A stretch of 45,107 nucleotides of DNA from JASLDZ01 sp964242895 (lineage in GTDB: Bacteria; Pseudomonadota; Alphaproteobacteria; Caulobacterales; Caulobacteraceae), in assembly GCA_964242895.1 (NCBI GenBank), contig CAXTBN010000019.1, positions 1-45,107 of the forward strand. Direction: 5' to 3'. Made by a program: the position numbers and the translations under genes. Below are positions 31,152 to 40,064 of this stretch, one piece after another (the stretch's first letter is position 1; every line of letters begins with the position of its first letter). The notes beneath the pieces are model-generated. The model saw only the letters and a list, made by a program, of their open reading frames with translations. It did no database searches and was not told the DNA's origin.

Positions 31152-32278
31152 GAGTACGCCAGCGCTTCGACGCGTCGGAACACGTCCAGCACACCTGGGT
31201 CGCCGAACGGCAAGACCTGGCTCATGAGCACGCCCGCTGCACGGCTCCTCGGGTCCACCCAGTAGTAGCAGTTCGTGACGCCTCCCCAAGTCATGCTTCC
31301 CGCGGCTCGCCCCTCGTTCGTCTGGGCGGAGTTTAAGACCCCGGCTAAGCCGTGCCCGGACCTCTCCTCCGCGTTCGCGCGGTAGTCGGAGCTGACGACG
31401 GGATCCGCCGTCGCGAGCCAGCCCGCGTCACGGTTCCCGACCTGGTTGCGCATCATCTCCTCGAACATCGCCTGACCGAGAAGCGGACGGCCGCCCTCCG
31501 CAAGGGCGGTCAGGAACTTCATATACTCGGCCACGGGCGCGCTCAGCCCGGCGCCGCCCATCCAGAAGTGCCGTTCGTTGGGCATCCCGAACGGGACGAC
31601 GAAGAAGCCGCCGTCGGGTCCGTGGAAGTGAACGCTCGCCTTACGGGCCATCTGGTCGGGCGACAGGAAGAACGCCACGTCCCTCATGCCGAGCGGCTCG
31701 AAGATGTTCGCGGCGCAGTAGGTGTCGAGGCTCTGTCCGCTGACCGCCTCGACGAGCCTTCCCGCCCAGTCGATGCCGACGCCGTAAGCCCAGCCTTCGC
31801 CAGGATCGAAGAGCAGCGGGATGGGTGGCGGATCGAGTTGGCGGAAGTTGATCTCCTTCGCAGCCAGGTAGCGCGTGAGATCCGTGCTGTTGAAGTCGTA
31901 GGACAGCCCCGAGGTGTGCGTCAGGAGGCGTCGCAGCGTGATCTTGGATTTGGCCCTCCGCGTGACGGGTTCGCCGGCCGCGTCGAAGCCGTCGAGGACG
32001 TCCAGCTCGGCGAGAGGCGGCAGATACCGCTCGACCGGCTCGTCGAGGTCCACCAAGCCGCGCTCCACCAGCTGGAGCGCAGCGACGCTCGTCACAGGCT
32101 TCGTGCAGGATGCGATATAGAAGATGGTCTCGCCGGTGACGAGTGTGGTGTTGTCCAGACCCATCACACCCGCGACAGAGACCCGCAGTTCGCCGTCAGG
32201 CTTCAGCAGTGCCGCCGCCAAGCCTGGCGCTCTGTTTTCGGAAACGCTCTCTTGAAGGAGACGTGTCAGGTCGTCCAT
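31148..32278 (-). CDS. Class C beta-lactamase-fold serine hydrolase
   Basis: 376 residues, ATG start. The SxxK motif is S57-C-T-K60 in YIASCTKPVTSVAALQL, followed by THTSGLSYDF, and a Tyr at 165 (GWAYGVGID) in the place of the YxN Tyr; a WGG occurs near the C-terminus. This is the EstB/beta-lactamase-related esterase group, acting on esters or beta-lactams. No signal peptide is seen, which favours a cytoplasmic esterase. It heads a two-gene leftward operon with the dehydrogenase subunit and is divergent from the TetR gene. Confidence 0.88.
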   Translation of the reverse strand: MDDLTRLLQESVSENRAPGLAAALLKPDGELRVSVAGVMGLDNTTLVTGETIFYIASCTKPVTSVAALQLVERGLVDLDEPVERYLPPLAELDVLDGFDAAGEPVTRRAKSKITLRRLLTHTSGLSYDFNSTDLTRYLAAKEINFRQLDPPPIPLLFDPGEGWAYGVGIDWAGRLVEAVSGQSLDTYCAANIFEPLGMRDVAFFLSPDQMARKASVHFHGPDGGFFVVPFGMPNERHFWMGGAGLSAPVAEYMKFLTALAEGGRPLLGQAMFEEMMRNQVGNRDAGWLATADPVVSSDYRANAEERSGHGLAGVLNSAQTNEGRAAGSMTWGGVTNCYYWVDPRSRAAGVLMSQVLPFGDPGVLDVFRRVEALAYS

Positions 32279-32707
32279 TCACAAACCTTTGCGATCGTGA
32301 TGGGGTATCGGGAGGCGGAGCAGGCTGAGGTCCCCCGCGATCCCCTTCGGTGGCGAGCCAATCCATACGGAACGCATTTCCGGTTGACAAGTGGAAACGG
32401 AATCCGTTTGGATCGCTCATCCGGCCGGGAAGGCTCTCATGCCGATCATTCGCTCCACTAGAAAAAGATTGCAGCTCGGAGTACCGTCGCAGCCTAAAAG
32501 ACGCGATCCATTGGTCGATGATGCATGTTCTTGCGCCTCGCGAACGACTACGATCAGATCACCGTTGAGCACCAATCTGAGACCATGATCACCAGCGCAA
32601 ACTTACTCGGCGATCTACGCAGGAGAGTCGCTTCTGATCATCATCTTCTTCAACACTCGCCGGCCTGAACAGAAGAACGGCGCTGTGAGGCGGCCGGGAG
32701 AGATATC
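32279..32707. other. 429-base divergent intergenic region
   Basis: No supported gene. It holds the promoter/operator candidate at 32368-32409 and AT-richer sequence around 32450-32660 (for example a TCATCATCTTCTTCAACAC run) than the flanks. The last 40 bases lead into the small frame at 32708. Confidence 0.6.
32368..32409 (+). promoter_or_regulatory. Promoter with two inverted-repeat operator candidates
   Basis: CGGAA-CGCAT-TTCCG (32368-32382) and AAACGGA-A-TCCGTTT (32395-32409) flank a consensus -35 TTGACA (32384-32389). The two repeats share the half-site CGGA. A TetR gene reads right and the hydrolase operon left, so TetR control of both is likely. A -10 about 17 bases on (TTGGAT) is poor. 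Confidence 0.5.
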
Positions 32708-32848
32708 GTGGAAACGACCGGCATCCGCATCGAGGACTTCATGATGATGATCCAGGAGACGCCGACTGAGAATTGGTGGGCGTCCGCACGCGCCATCAAC
32801 CCGGAAATGGGCTTCGACTCGCGCACGTCGGCGCCGACGCAGAACTGA
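32708..32848 (+). CDS. 46-residue reading frame coupled to the TetR gene
   Basis: GTG 32708 has GGGAG seven bases before it and the frame ends at TGA 32846-32848, one base overlapping the TetR ATG (TGATG). The peptide (VETTGIRIEDFMMMIQETP, TENWWASARAINPEMGF ...) is acidic with Met-Met-Met and Trp-Trp pairs. I know no family. It could be a translational leader for the regulator, or the tail of a decayed gene. Confidence 0.4.
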   Translation: METTGIRIEDFMMMIQETPTENWWASARAINPEMGFDSRTSAPTQN

Positions 32849-33417
32849 TGGCGGAGACAGGGCGCACCGGCGTTCGGGGGCAGCGCGCAGACGCGCGCCG
32901 CAACCGGGAGCGCATCTTCGCGGCCGCCAAGGCCTGCTTCGAGGCGCACGGCGCGGCCGCAGGCATGCCGGAGATCGCACGCGCCGCCGGCGTCGGCGTC
33001 GGCTCGCTCTACCGCGCCTTCGGCAGCCGTGGCGGCCTCGCCGAGGCGATATACCGGGAGGCGCTCGACGAGTTGGTCGAGGCCGCCGCTCGCTCCGCTG
33101 TCTATCCGGACGCTTGGGAGGGCATGGTTGCTTGGCTACAGGCCTACGTGACCGAACTGCACGCCAAGCGCACGATGTTCAGCGAGCTGCAGCCGCTGTT
33201 CGACCGCGATCCTGCGCTCGTGACCGAGTCGCGGATGCGGGCGATCAAGGCGGTCGACGTGGTGCTGCGTCGGGCCCAGGAGGCCGGCGCAGCACGCCGA
33301 GACATCGGCGCCGCCGATCTCATGCAGCTGGTGAACGGCGCCGCCGGAGTGGTCGCGGAGGATCGCGCGCGCGCGCAATGCCTGCTTCAGGTCGTGATCG
33401 ACGGCCTCAAACCCTGA
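32848..33417 (+). CDS. TetR-family transcription regulator
   Basis: 189 residues from ATG 32848; upstream in-frame codons to 32773 are less likely. The helix-turn-helix is at about 20-65: RERIFAAAKACFEAHGAAAGMPEIARAAGVGVGSLYRAFGSRGGLAEAIY. The rest is a helical ligand/dimer domain (YVTELHAKRTMFSELQPLFDRD) typical of repressors. It likely represses the divergent hydrolase-dehydrogenase operon through the palindromes at 32368-32409. Ligand unknown. Confidence 0.92.
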   Translation: MAETGRTGVRGQRADARRNRERIFAAAKACFEAHGAAAGMPEIARAAGVGVGSLYRAFGSRGGLAEAIYREALDELVEAAARSAVYPDAWEGMVAWLQAYVTELHAKRTMFSELQPLFDRDPALVTESRMRAIKAVDVVLRRAQEAGAARRDIGAADLMQLVNGAAGVVAEDRARAQCLLQVVIDGLKP

Positions 33418-33790
33418 CCGCAACCGACTCCCTGCGCTGGCGTCTGAGCGCGGAACCGAAGGTCCGGACACCGTTCCGCTCCTGGCGTGTGTCAGCGGCG
33501 CCGCCCAATGTGCGGAGCCGGAGGCGAACGACGAGTCAGGGCGGGCGCCTGCGTCGGTAGGCGGGTCGGCTATCGATCAGGACGGCGAACCTTCCCTTCC
33601 CCGGCGCACTCTCCTAACGAACCGGGCCAGATGGACGAATGACCAGAACGCTCGCTCGCGGTCATCGGTGAACGCCGTGGAGTCCTGCCGAACCGACCCT
33701 CTTGAGACATCACCCCGTCGCTGAGCGACACGAAACCTTCACGCAACGAGGTGGTCGGCGGCGCCTTCAGCCTGAAGCGGAGGGCCCGAT
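33418..33790. other. 373-base intergenic region before the PiT permease
   Basis: No gene is supported. It carries the PHO-box candidate at 33726-33742 and a good ribosome site (GGAGGG) shortly before 33791. The rest shows no clear repeat or terminator. Confidence 0.6.
33726..33742 (+). promoter_or_regulatory. PHO-box candidate before the PiT permease
   Basis: CGACAC-GAAAC-CTTCAC is an 11-base-period direct repeat, 49 bases before the ATG, with four of six matches in each half to TGTCAC. A similar one precedes pstS. Weak on its own. Confidence 0.3.
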
Positions 33791-35279
33791 ATGATGGACG
33801 CAGCGATCGGCGCAGATGCACCCGCGCCGCGCCATGGCGTCGACCTGGACCACAAGCTCCATCCCGCCACGCCGCTGGTCTTCATCGCGCTCCTGGTCGG
33901 CGGCCTTGGCTTCGGCCTCTACGGCCTTTTCCACGACATCTCCCGCGTAGGGGAGCCCCTGGCGTTGGGCGTCTTCGGCCTCTTGGGCGTGGCTCTGTTC
34001 GTCGCGCTCGGCTTCGAGTTCGTGAACGGCTTCCACGACACCGCTAACGCTGTCGCGACCGTGATCTACACCCACAGTCTGCCGCCACCCGTGGCGGTGG
34101 TGTGGTCGGGAATGTGGAACTTCATCGGCGTGGTGGTCTCGTCGGGCGCTGTCGCCTACGCGATCGTCAACCTCTTGCCCGTGGACCTGATCCTGAAGGT
34201 CGGGTCCGCAGCGGGCTACGCGATGATATTCGCGCTGCTCTTGGCGGCGGTGATCTGGAACCTGGCGACCTGGTGGGTCGGCATCCCCAACAGCTCCACC
34301 CACTGTCTGATCGGCTCCATCCTCGGCGTAGGCCTCGCCAACCAGCTGCTCAGCCCCAAGGCGGCGGGCGCGACCTCAGGCGTGGAGTGGGGTCAGGCGA
34401 TCGAGGTGCTGAAGCAGCTTTTCTTCAGTCCGCTGATCGGCTTCGCGGGGGCGGCGGTGCTGCTGCTGATCGCCAAGCCGCTCCTGCGCGACAAGAAGCT
34501 GTGGAGCGAGCCGGAGACGGGCAAGCCGCCGCCCTGGGGCATCCGCTCCCTGCTGATCTTCACCTGCACCGCCGTCAGCTTCGCGCACGGCGGCAACGAC
34601 GGGCAGAAGGGCATGGGACTGATCATGCTGATCCTGATCGGCGCCGCTCCCACCGCCTTCTCCGTCAACCGCACCATGAACGACGCCGCGATGCCCGGCT
34701 TCCTGCGCACCTCGGCGGCCGCCGAGCAGGTGCTCGCGCGCCACGGGGGAGGCTTCGCACCGCCTGCGCTTCCCGCCGCGCGCGAGACNNNNNNNNNNNN
34801 NNNNNNNNNNNNNNNNNNNNNNNNNNNNNNNNNNNNNNNNNNNNNNNNNNNNNNNNNNNNNNNNNNNNNNNNNNNNNNNNNNNNNNNNGGAGGGCGGCGT
34901 CCGCTTCATCCCGATCTGGGTGAAGGTGGCCGTGGCCATCGCGCTCGGCCTCGGCACCATGGTCGGGTGGAAGCGCATCGTGAAGACGGTGGGCGAGAAG
35001 ATCGGCAAGAAGCACCTCACCTACGGCCAGGGCGCATCCGCCGAACTGATGGCTGCGGCGACGATCCTGATGGCCCAATTCAACGGCGCTCCCGTCTCGA
35101 CCACGCACATCCTGTCGAGCGGCGTGGCCGGAACCATGGCGGCCAACGGTTCGGGCCTCCAATGGTCCACCGTGCGCAACATCGCCTCGGCGTGGATCGT
35201 GACGCTTCCCGTGGCGATGCTGCTGTCAGGCGTGCTCTACGCGCTGTTCCTGACGGTGATCGGAGCTCAGCCCGTCTGA
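33791..35279 (+). CDS. PiT-family inorganic phosphate permease (interrupted by assembly gap)
   Basis: Sequence from ATG 33791 (or 33794) covers the N-terminal half with FVNGFHDTANAVATVIYTHSL and IPNSSTHCLIGSILG; the part after the gap has YGQGASAELMAAATILMA and NGAPVSTTHILSSGVAGTM, the second copy of the PiT motif, and ends in a membrane helix. The gap hides about the centre. Frames before and after the gap differ, so the true gap is not 100 bases. PiT carriers bring in phosphate with protons. Long inserted loops (VSFAHGGNDGQKGMG) match the alphaproteobacterial class of about 500 residues or more. Confidence 0.93.
34789..34888. other. Assembly gap (100 N)
   Basis: Exactly 100 N, the conventional marker of a gap of unknown length, within the PiT permease gene. 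Reading frames on its two sides do not match across 100 bases. Confidence 0.98.
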
Positions 35280-35410
35280 CCGCCAGGGTGGTGGAAAGGC
35301 TGAATCGGCTTGCCGAGAGCGCACGGCGGCTCGAAGCGCCGATCCCGGAGCCGCCGGCGCAGCAGCGAACTCCGCGCCGAGTCTCAAGCGACACAGCGCG
35401 GAGCTTGACG

Positions 35411-37135
35411 TCAGAACGCGAGCTGACTGCGCACGGCGATGGTGTTGTAGTCCTGGCCGAGCGGCGCGCCCGTGGCGGTCAGGCGATCTATGTCGATGTG
35501 TTGGCCCTGCAGCATGAAGCGCACGATCGGGTTGAGGTACCAATTGACGCTGACGCTGTAGGCCTTCTGGTCGCCGCCACGCACGCCGTTGAGCGGCGTC
35601 GCCCGACCGGCTAGGCCTGTGTTGTAGTTCAGGTCGAGGTCGGAGAAGCGGCCTGCGATCTCCAGGGCGCCCCACGTGTGATCTTTCCAGCTGAACGGAT
35701 GCGCCACAGCGGGGCCGTTGAAGGCGCCGTTTGCAGCATTGTACACCCGATGCTCGCCAGTGAAGATGTAGGATCCCTCGATGTAGTAGCCGTCGAAGTC
35801 GGGGCTAGGGGTCGTAGGTAAGGCGAAGTCGCCCTGCACGTCGTAGTGGAAGTACTCGGCCTGACCCCAGAAGTTCTTGAATTGGAAGCCGAACTCCGCG
35901 CCGGCCTCGGTCACGTGGCGGGCGTTGAGCGCCCCGGTGTCGACCAGGCGGGTGCCGTCGATGCGCAGCTCGGGACGATCACGCAGGTCGATGGTGTAGC
36001 GGCCGTTGTAGCTCGAGCCTATGCCCGTGTTGTCGTTAGGGTGGATCACGTAGGAGGCGTGCGCGCCCACATGCACGGTGTAGTCGTCGCCGTGGAAAGC
36101 CGCGACGCCCACGCGGCCGACGCCCGCCAGTTGCTCGTCGAAGGGCTGGGTGGTGAAGGCGCCGGCCGAGTTCACCAGGCTCACGCTGTTGCCGGTGACC
36201 GCGCCGGAGGCGAGCCAGTGCACCCCGCCCTTGCCGTCGTCGAAGGCCAAGCGGCTGAAGTCGCTGTTGCCGAAGAACTGCAGGGCGGCGCGAGCGTCCC
36301 CGGCTGCGATGTTGCGCGACACTTCGGCGGGCGAGGCGCGCTCCATCAGCGCGATGGAGTTGGTGGAGACGTTGGCCTCCATGCCCACCAGCGGCTCGAA
36401 GTAACCGACGCGAACGTGGAACGGCTTCAGGAAGCCCGTGTACTGCAGCCACAGCTCTTGGATCGCGCCGGCCTGCTCGGTGCCCGAGCCGCCGAACTCG
36501 GTCAGGATGTTGTAATCGAAGTCGCCGAACACCTTGCCGCCGAAGCCCAGGCGGGCCCGGCGGGCGTCGGTGCCGCCGTTCAGGTCGCGCGCCGCGCCCG
36601 TGATCCCGGCCGGCAGCCCACTGTGCTGGTAGTAGTTACCGGCGTCGAACTGGATCACGCCGTTGAGGGTGGCGGAAAAGTTGCCGTCCGCGGTCGCAAA
36701 GGTGGGTCGGCCGTTGGGCAGGGTCACGGCCGGTCGCGCCTGCACGGCGGAGACGCCGGCGGTCTGCTCGGCGGCGACCTGCTTCATGAAGTCGAGCTGC
36801 CGCTGCATCTCCTCGATCTTCTCCTGCATCTCGGCCATCGTCATCGACGGGCCGGCCGGCGCGGGCGCGACGGAGGAGGGCATGTAGTCCGCCCCGCCCG
36901 CCGGGGCCGTGGCGGTGGGCGCGTCGGGCGCGGCGCTCTGGCTCGACGCTTGGTTCTGCTGTGCCCCGGCCGGACCGTTCGGGTGATAGCCGCTGGAGGG
37001 CGGCGCGGCGGGCGTCTGGCTGGACGCCTGATTACCGCCGCCGAAGCCCTGGGCGGCGGCGGTCGCGGGAGCGGCCCCGAGCGCGAGCAGGACGGCGAGC
37101 GCGGACGCGCTCGTGCAAAGGATCGGCGATCGCAT
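35411..37135 (-). CDS. OprP/OprO-type phosphate-selective porin
   Basis: 574 residues from ATG 37135, giving a signal peptide (about 1-33, ending TAAAQG). A Gln/Ala/Pro-rich region is followed by a coiled coil (about 125-150: MTMAEMQEKIEEMQRQLDFMKQ), as in trimeric OprP porins. The barrel has FDYNILTEFGGSGTEQAGAIQELWLQYTGF, RVGYFEPLVGMEANVS, WGQAEYFHYDV and ends in Phe (RSQLAF), the outer-membrane assembly signal. OprP channels take phosphate or polyphosphate. Divergent from pstS. Confidence 0.88.
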   Translation of the reverse strand: MRSPILCTSASALAVLLALGAAPATAAAQGFGGGNQASSQTPAAPPSSGYHPNGPAGAQQNQASSQSAAPDAPTATAPAGGADYMPSSVAPAPAGPSMTMAEMQEKIEEMQRQLDFMKQVAAEQTAGVSAVQARPAVTLPNGRPTFATADGNFSATLNGVIQFDAGNYYQHSGLPAGITGAARDLNGGTDARRARLGFGGKVFGDFDYNILTEFGGSGTEQAGAIQELWLQYTGFLKPFHVRVGYFEPLVGMEANVSTNSIALMERASPAEVSRNIAAGDARAALQFFGNSDFSRLAFDDGKGGVHWLASGAVTGNSVSLVNSAGAFTTQPFDEQLAGVGRVGVAAFHGDDYTVHVGAHASYVIHPNDNTGIGSSYNGRYTIDLRDRPELRIDGTRLVDTGALNARHVTEAGAEFGFQFKNFWGQAEYFHYDVQGDFALPTTPSPDFDGYYIEGSYIFTGEHRVYNAANGAFNGPAVAHPFSWKDHTWGALEIAGRFSDLDLNYNTGLAGRATPLNGVRGGDQKAYSVSVNWYLNPIVRFMLQGQHIDIDRLTATGAPLGQDYNTIAVRSQLAF

Positions 37136-37270
37136 GTCTTCCCCCAGGCGACGGGCGATGCGCCCGGGCCGCGAGGGAGAGCTACGGCCCGTCCACGACG
37201 GATCGGCGACAGAACGGCCACGCTTCTGTGACGCTGGCCGCTGAACAGCCTTCGTGTGTCGGTCGCGCAA

Positions 37271-37287
37271 CGTCACAAAACTGTGGC
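37271..37287 (+). promoter_or_regulatory. PHO-box candidate between the porin and pstS
   Basis: CGTCAC-AAAAC-TGTGGC, an 11-base-period direct repeat close to TGTCAC-N5-TGTCAC (five and four of six), in the 194-base gap between divergent phosphate genes. PhoB control of both is plausible. Confidence 0.4.
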
Positions 37288-37329
37288 GTCGGCCGGTTAA
37301 CTCCAGGCGCATCGACGGGGGCCGACGAC

Positions 37330-38358
37330 ATGATCAAGCAGATGCTGGTGGCGCTGAGCGCGCTTTCACTGGCCGGAGCCGCGCGGGCGGCGACGATCAA
37401 CGGTGCGGGGGCGACCTTTCCGCAGCCGCTCTACGCCAAGTGGGCCGAGACTTACCGGGCCAAGACCGGCGACCAGCTGAACTACCAGGGCGTGGGCTCC
37501 GGTGCGGGCATACGCCAGATCAAGGCCGCCACCGTCGACTTCGGCGCGACCGACAAGCCGCTGAAGCCCGACGAGCAGCAGTCCGCCGGCCTGACGCAGT
37601 TCCCGACGGTGATCGGCGGCGTGGTGCCCGTGGTGAACCTGCCGGGCGTCGCGTCAAACCAGCTGCACCTCGACGGGCCGACGCTGGCGGCGATCTTCCT
37701 GGGCGAGGTCAAGCGCTGGAACGACCCGCGCATCGCCGCCCTGAACCCCGGCCGCGCCCTGCCGGGCCTGCCCATCACCGTGGCGCACCGCTCCGACGGA
37801 TCGGGCACCTCGTTCCTGTTCACCTCCTACCTGTCGAAGGTCTCGGCGGGCTGGGCCGGGCGCGTGGGGGCCAACGACTCGGTCGAGTGGCCGACGGGGC
37901 AGGGCGGCAAGGGCAACGACGGCGTCGCGGCCATCGTGCGCCAGACGCCCGGCGCCATCGGCTACGTGGAGTTCGTGTTCCTGAAGCAGGGCAAACTCGC
38001 GTCCGTGGCCATGCGCAATCATGACGGCCGCTTCGTGGACCCTTCCGCCGCCAATTTCGCTGCGGCCGCCGCGCGCGCGGACTGGGCGCATGCGCCGGGC
38101 TACTACCTGCTCATGCTCGACCAGCCGGGCGCGAGCGCCTGGCCGATCTCGGGCGCGACCTTCATCCTTATGTACAAGAACGCCAAGAACCCGGCCGCCA
38201 GCGCCGCGACACTGAAGTTCTGGGACTGGTGTTACGCGAACGGCGACGGTCAGGCCGAGGCGCTCGACTTCGTGCCGTTGCCCGCCAGCGTGAAAGCCAT
38301 GGTGCGAAGCTCCTGGCGAGAGATCAGGGCGGGAGGTCGTCCTCTATACGCGCCGTAG
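37330..38358 (+). CDS. pstS: Phosphate-binding protein PstS
   Basis: 342 residues from ATG 37330 with a signal peptide (about 1-20, ending RAA). Phosphate-contact motifs are visible: NGAGATFPQPLY, GVGSGAGIRQI, DFGATDKPL and HRSDGSGTSFLFT, plus GQGGKGNDGVA. It binds phosphate in the periplasm for the PstCAB transporter, but no pst transport genes follow it here. Divergent from the OprP-like porin. Longer upstream frames exist but lack a signal peptide. Confidence 0.95.
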   Translation: MIKQMLVALSALSLAGAARAATINGAGATFPQPLYAKWAETYRAKTGDQLNYQGVGSGAGIRQIKAATVDFGATDKPLKPDEQQSAGLTQFPTVIGGVVPVVNLPGVASNQLHLDGPTLAAIFLGEVKRWNDPRIAALNPGRALPGLPITVAHRSDGSGTSFLFTSYLSKVSAGWAGRVGANDSVEWPTGQGGKGNDGVAAIVRQTPGAIGYVEFVFLKQGKLASVAMRNHDGRFVDPSAANFAAAAARADWAHAPGYYLLMLDQPGASAWPISGATFILMYKNAKNPAASAATLKFWDWCYANGDGQAEALDFVPLPASVKAMVRSSWREIRAGGRPLYAP

Positions 38359-38380
38359 CGGAGGACGGACTCGGCGGCGC

Positions 38381-38740
38381 TTAGGCCATAAGGAGTGTTG
38401 CGCTCGCAGCTAGGATGACCGCGGCCGTGACGCCGTGGACGCCGAAGGCCGTCGCGCGAGCGCCGCCGCTGCGTAGGACGATCACCGCATCGCTCAAGGG
38501 AGTGACGCTGGCCGCGGCCATGAAGACGCCCAGCAGGTGCGGCGCCCGGTTGGCCAGCAGGATGAAGATGAAGACGCCCGACGCGATGTCGCGCACACCC
38601 TTCACGTACAGCCAGGGGTAAGGGGCGCCGGACGGGCCCTGCGCTCCAGGCGGCGCGACGGGCACCCCATACCCCGCGGCGGCCGCCTGCGGCGCTAGAA
38701 GAAAGCGGACGCCGATGAGGATGATGGCGACGCCGACCAA
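38381..38740 (-). CDS. DUF4267-like four-helix membrane protein
   Basis: About 119 residues from TTG 38740; the true start is uncertain since the upstream in-frame sequence (LASIVSG) continues the first hydrophobic helix without ATG/GTG. Helices at about 1-22, 45-65, 68-90 and 95-118. GYGVP near the first helix and YVKGVRDIASGVFIF are family hallmarks as I recall them. Function unknown. It converges on pstS with a 22-base gap. Confidence 0.7.
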   Translation of the reverse strand: MVGVAIILIGVRFLLAPQAAAAGYGVPVAPPGAQGPSGAPYPWLYVKGVRDIASGVFIFILLANRAPHLLGVFMAAASVTPLSDAVIVLRSGGARATAFGVHGVTAAVILAASATLLMA

Positions 38741-38818
38741 GCCGGAGACGATGGAGGCGAGGGTCGTGAGCAGGGTGGGCTCTCCCGTATCGCGCGCGCA
38801 ATCGTGATCTCGCCGAGA

Positions 38819-40033
38819 TCAACGTGGGCCAGCGACGATGTCGTCATCGTGGAGGCGGGCGATTTCGGACTCTTCGTAGCCGATCTCGCTCAAGATCTCG
38901 TCGGTGTTCTCGCCCAGGCTCGGCGCGCGCTCCGGCGCGATGCGCTCGACGTCCGAGAAGGCGATCGGATTGCCTGGGGTGAGGTAGGTCCCGATGCCGG
39001 GGTGATCCAGCATCGAAAACATCGGGTTGTCGAGAGAGCAGTCCGGGTCGTCTTCGACCGTCTGCCGGAAGGTGCGGTAGCGCGCCCAGGTGACGCTCTT
39101 CCCGTCGAAGGCGCTCGCGATCTCCTCGACCGGATGGACGTCGAAAAAAGGCTTGAGCACCTCGGTGATGGCGTGGCGATGTGTGTAGCGCGCGCCTTCG
39201 AGGGTGAGGTCGGCGCCGAGCCGCGCGGCCAACGCGTCCATCTCCGACGGGGTATGGGTCGCGGCCTTCAGGTTGTCCCACTGGCGCAGGGTGAGCGCCA
39301 CGACGATCACGCGCTCTCCGTCCCTGCAGACGAAGTCCTGGGCGTAGGCGCCGTAGAGCGAGTTGCCGACCTTGGGGCGGTCGACGCCGTTGACGGTCAC
39401 CTCGCCGATGACGCCGAGGTTGCCCAGCATGGCCAGCGCCATGTCCTTGAGCGCGAGCTCGACGACCTGACCGCGCCCGGTCAGCCGCCGGTGCCGCTCC
39501 GCCGCGAGGATCCCCAGCGCCGCCTGCTGGCCGGTCATGCAGTCCCAGGCCGGGAGGGAATGGCCCACGGGCTCGGCCGAGCCCTCCGGTCCCGTGGCGC
39601 AGGGAAAGCCGACGGCGGGGTTCACCGTGTAGTCGACCTGCGGGCGCCCGTGCCGGTCGCCGGTGACCGACATCATGATCAGATCTTCGCGGCGCTTCTT
39701 CAGCGCCTCGTAATCCATCCAGCCGCGCACGCGCAGGTTGGTCAGGAAGATGCCTTTCCCCTCGCCGGGCTCGCAGATCAGACGGGTGACGACCTCCTGT
39801 CCCTGGGGCGTCGTCATGTCGACCGCGAGGCTGCGCTTGCCCTTGTTCAAGCCCGCCCAGAAGAGGCTGCGGCCGCTGTCGGTGACGGGCCAGCGGGCGT
39901 TGTCGAGGCCGCCCTTGATGCGGTCGAAGCGGATCACGTCCGCACCCATCTGGGCCAGCGTCATGCCCGCCAGGGGCGCCGCGACGAAGGCCGAGCCCTC
40001 GACGATGCGCAGGCCCTCCAGGATCTTGACCAT
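38819..40033 (-). CDS. mct: Mesaconyl-CoA C1-C4 CoA transferase (family III)
   Basis: 404 residues, ATG after a strong ribosome site (GGGAGGAG). Family III CoA transferase features: N-terminal LRIVEGSAFVAAPLAGMTLAQMGADVIRFD, the RWPVTDSGRSLFWAGLNKGKRSLAVDM stretch, and a catalytic-site Asp in WDCMTGQQAAL. The WPVT...LFWAGLNKGKRS pattern fits the Mct (2-methylfumaryl-CoA isomerase) branch, which moves CoA within mesaconate. The two genes upstream supply hydration and cleavage. Third gene of the operon. Confidence 0.85.
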   Translation of the reverse strand: MVKILEGLRIVEGSAFVAAPLAGMTLAQMGADVIRFDRIKGGLDNARWPVTDSGRSLFWAGLNKGKRSLAVDMTTPQGQEVVTRLICEPGEGKGIFLTNLRVRGWMDYEALKKRREDLIMMSVTGDRHGRPQVDYTVNPAVGFPCATGPEGSAEPVGHSLPAWDCMTGQQAALGILAAERHRRLTGRGQVVELALKDMALAMLGNLGVIGEVTVNGVDRPKVGNSLYGAYAQDFVCRDGERVIVVALTLRQWDNLKAATHTPSEMDALAARLGADLTLEGARYTHRHAITEVLKPFFDVHPVEEIASAFDGKSVTWARYRTFRQTVEDDPDCSLDNPMFSMLDHPGIGTYLTPGNPIAFSDVERIAPERAPSLGENTDEILSEIGYEESEIARLHDDDIVAGPR

Positions 40034-40064
40034 CGGCTCCTCCCTTAGTTCTCGTCGACAGGTC

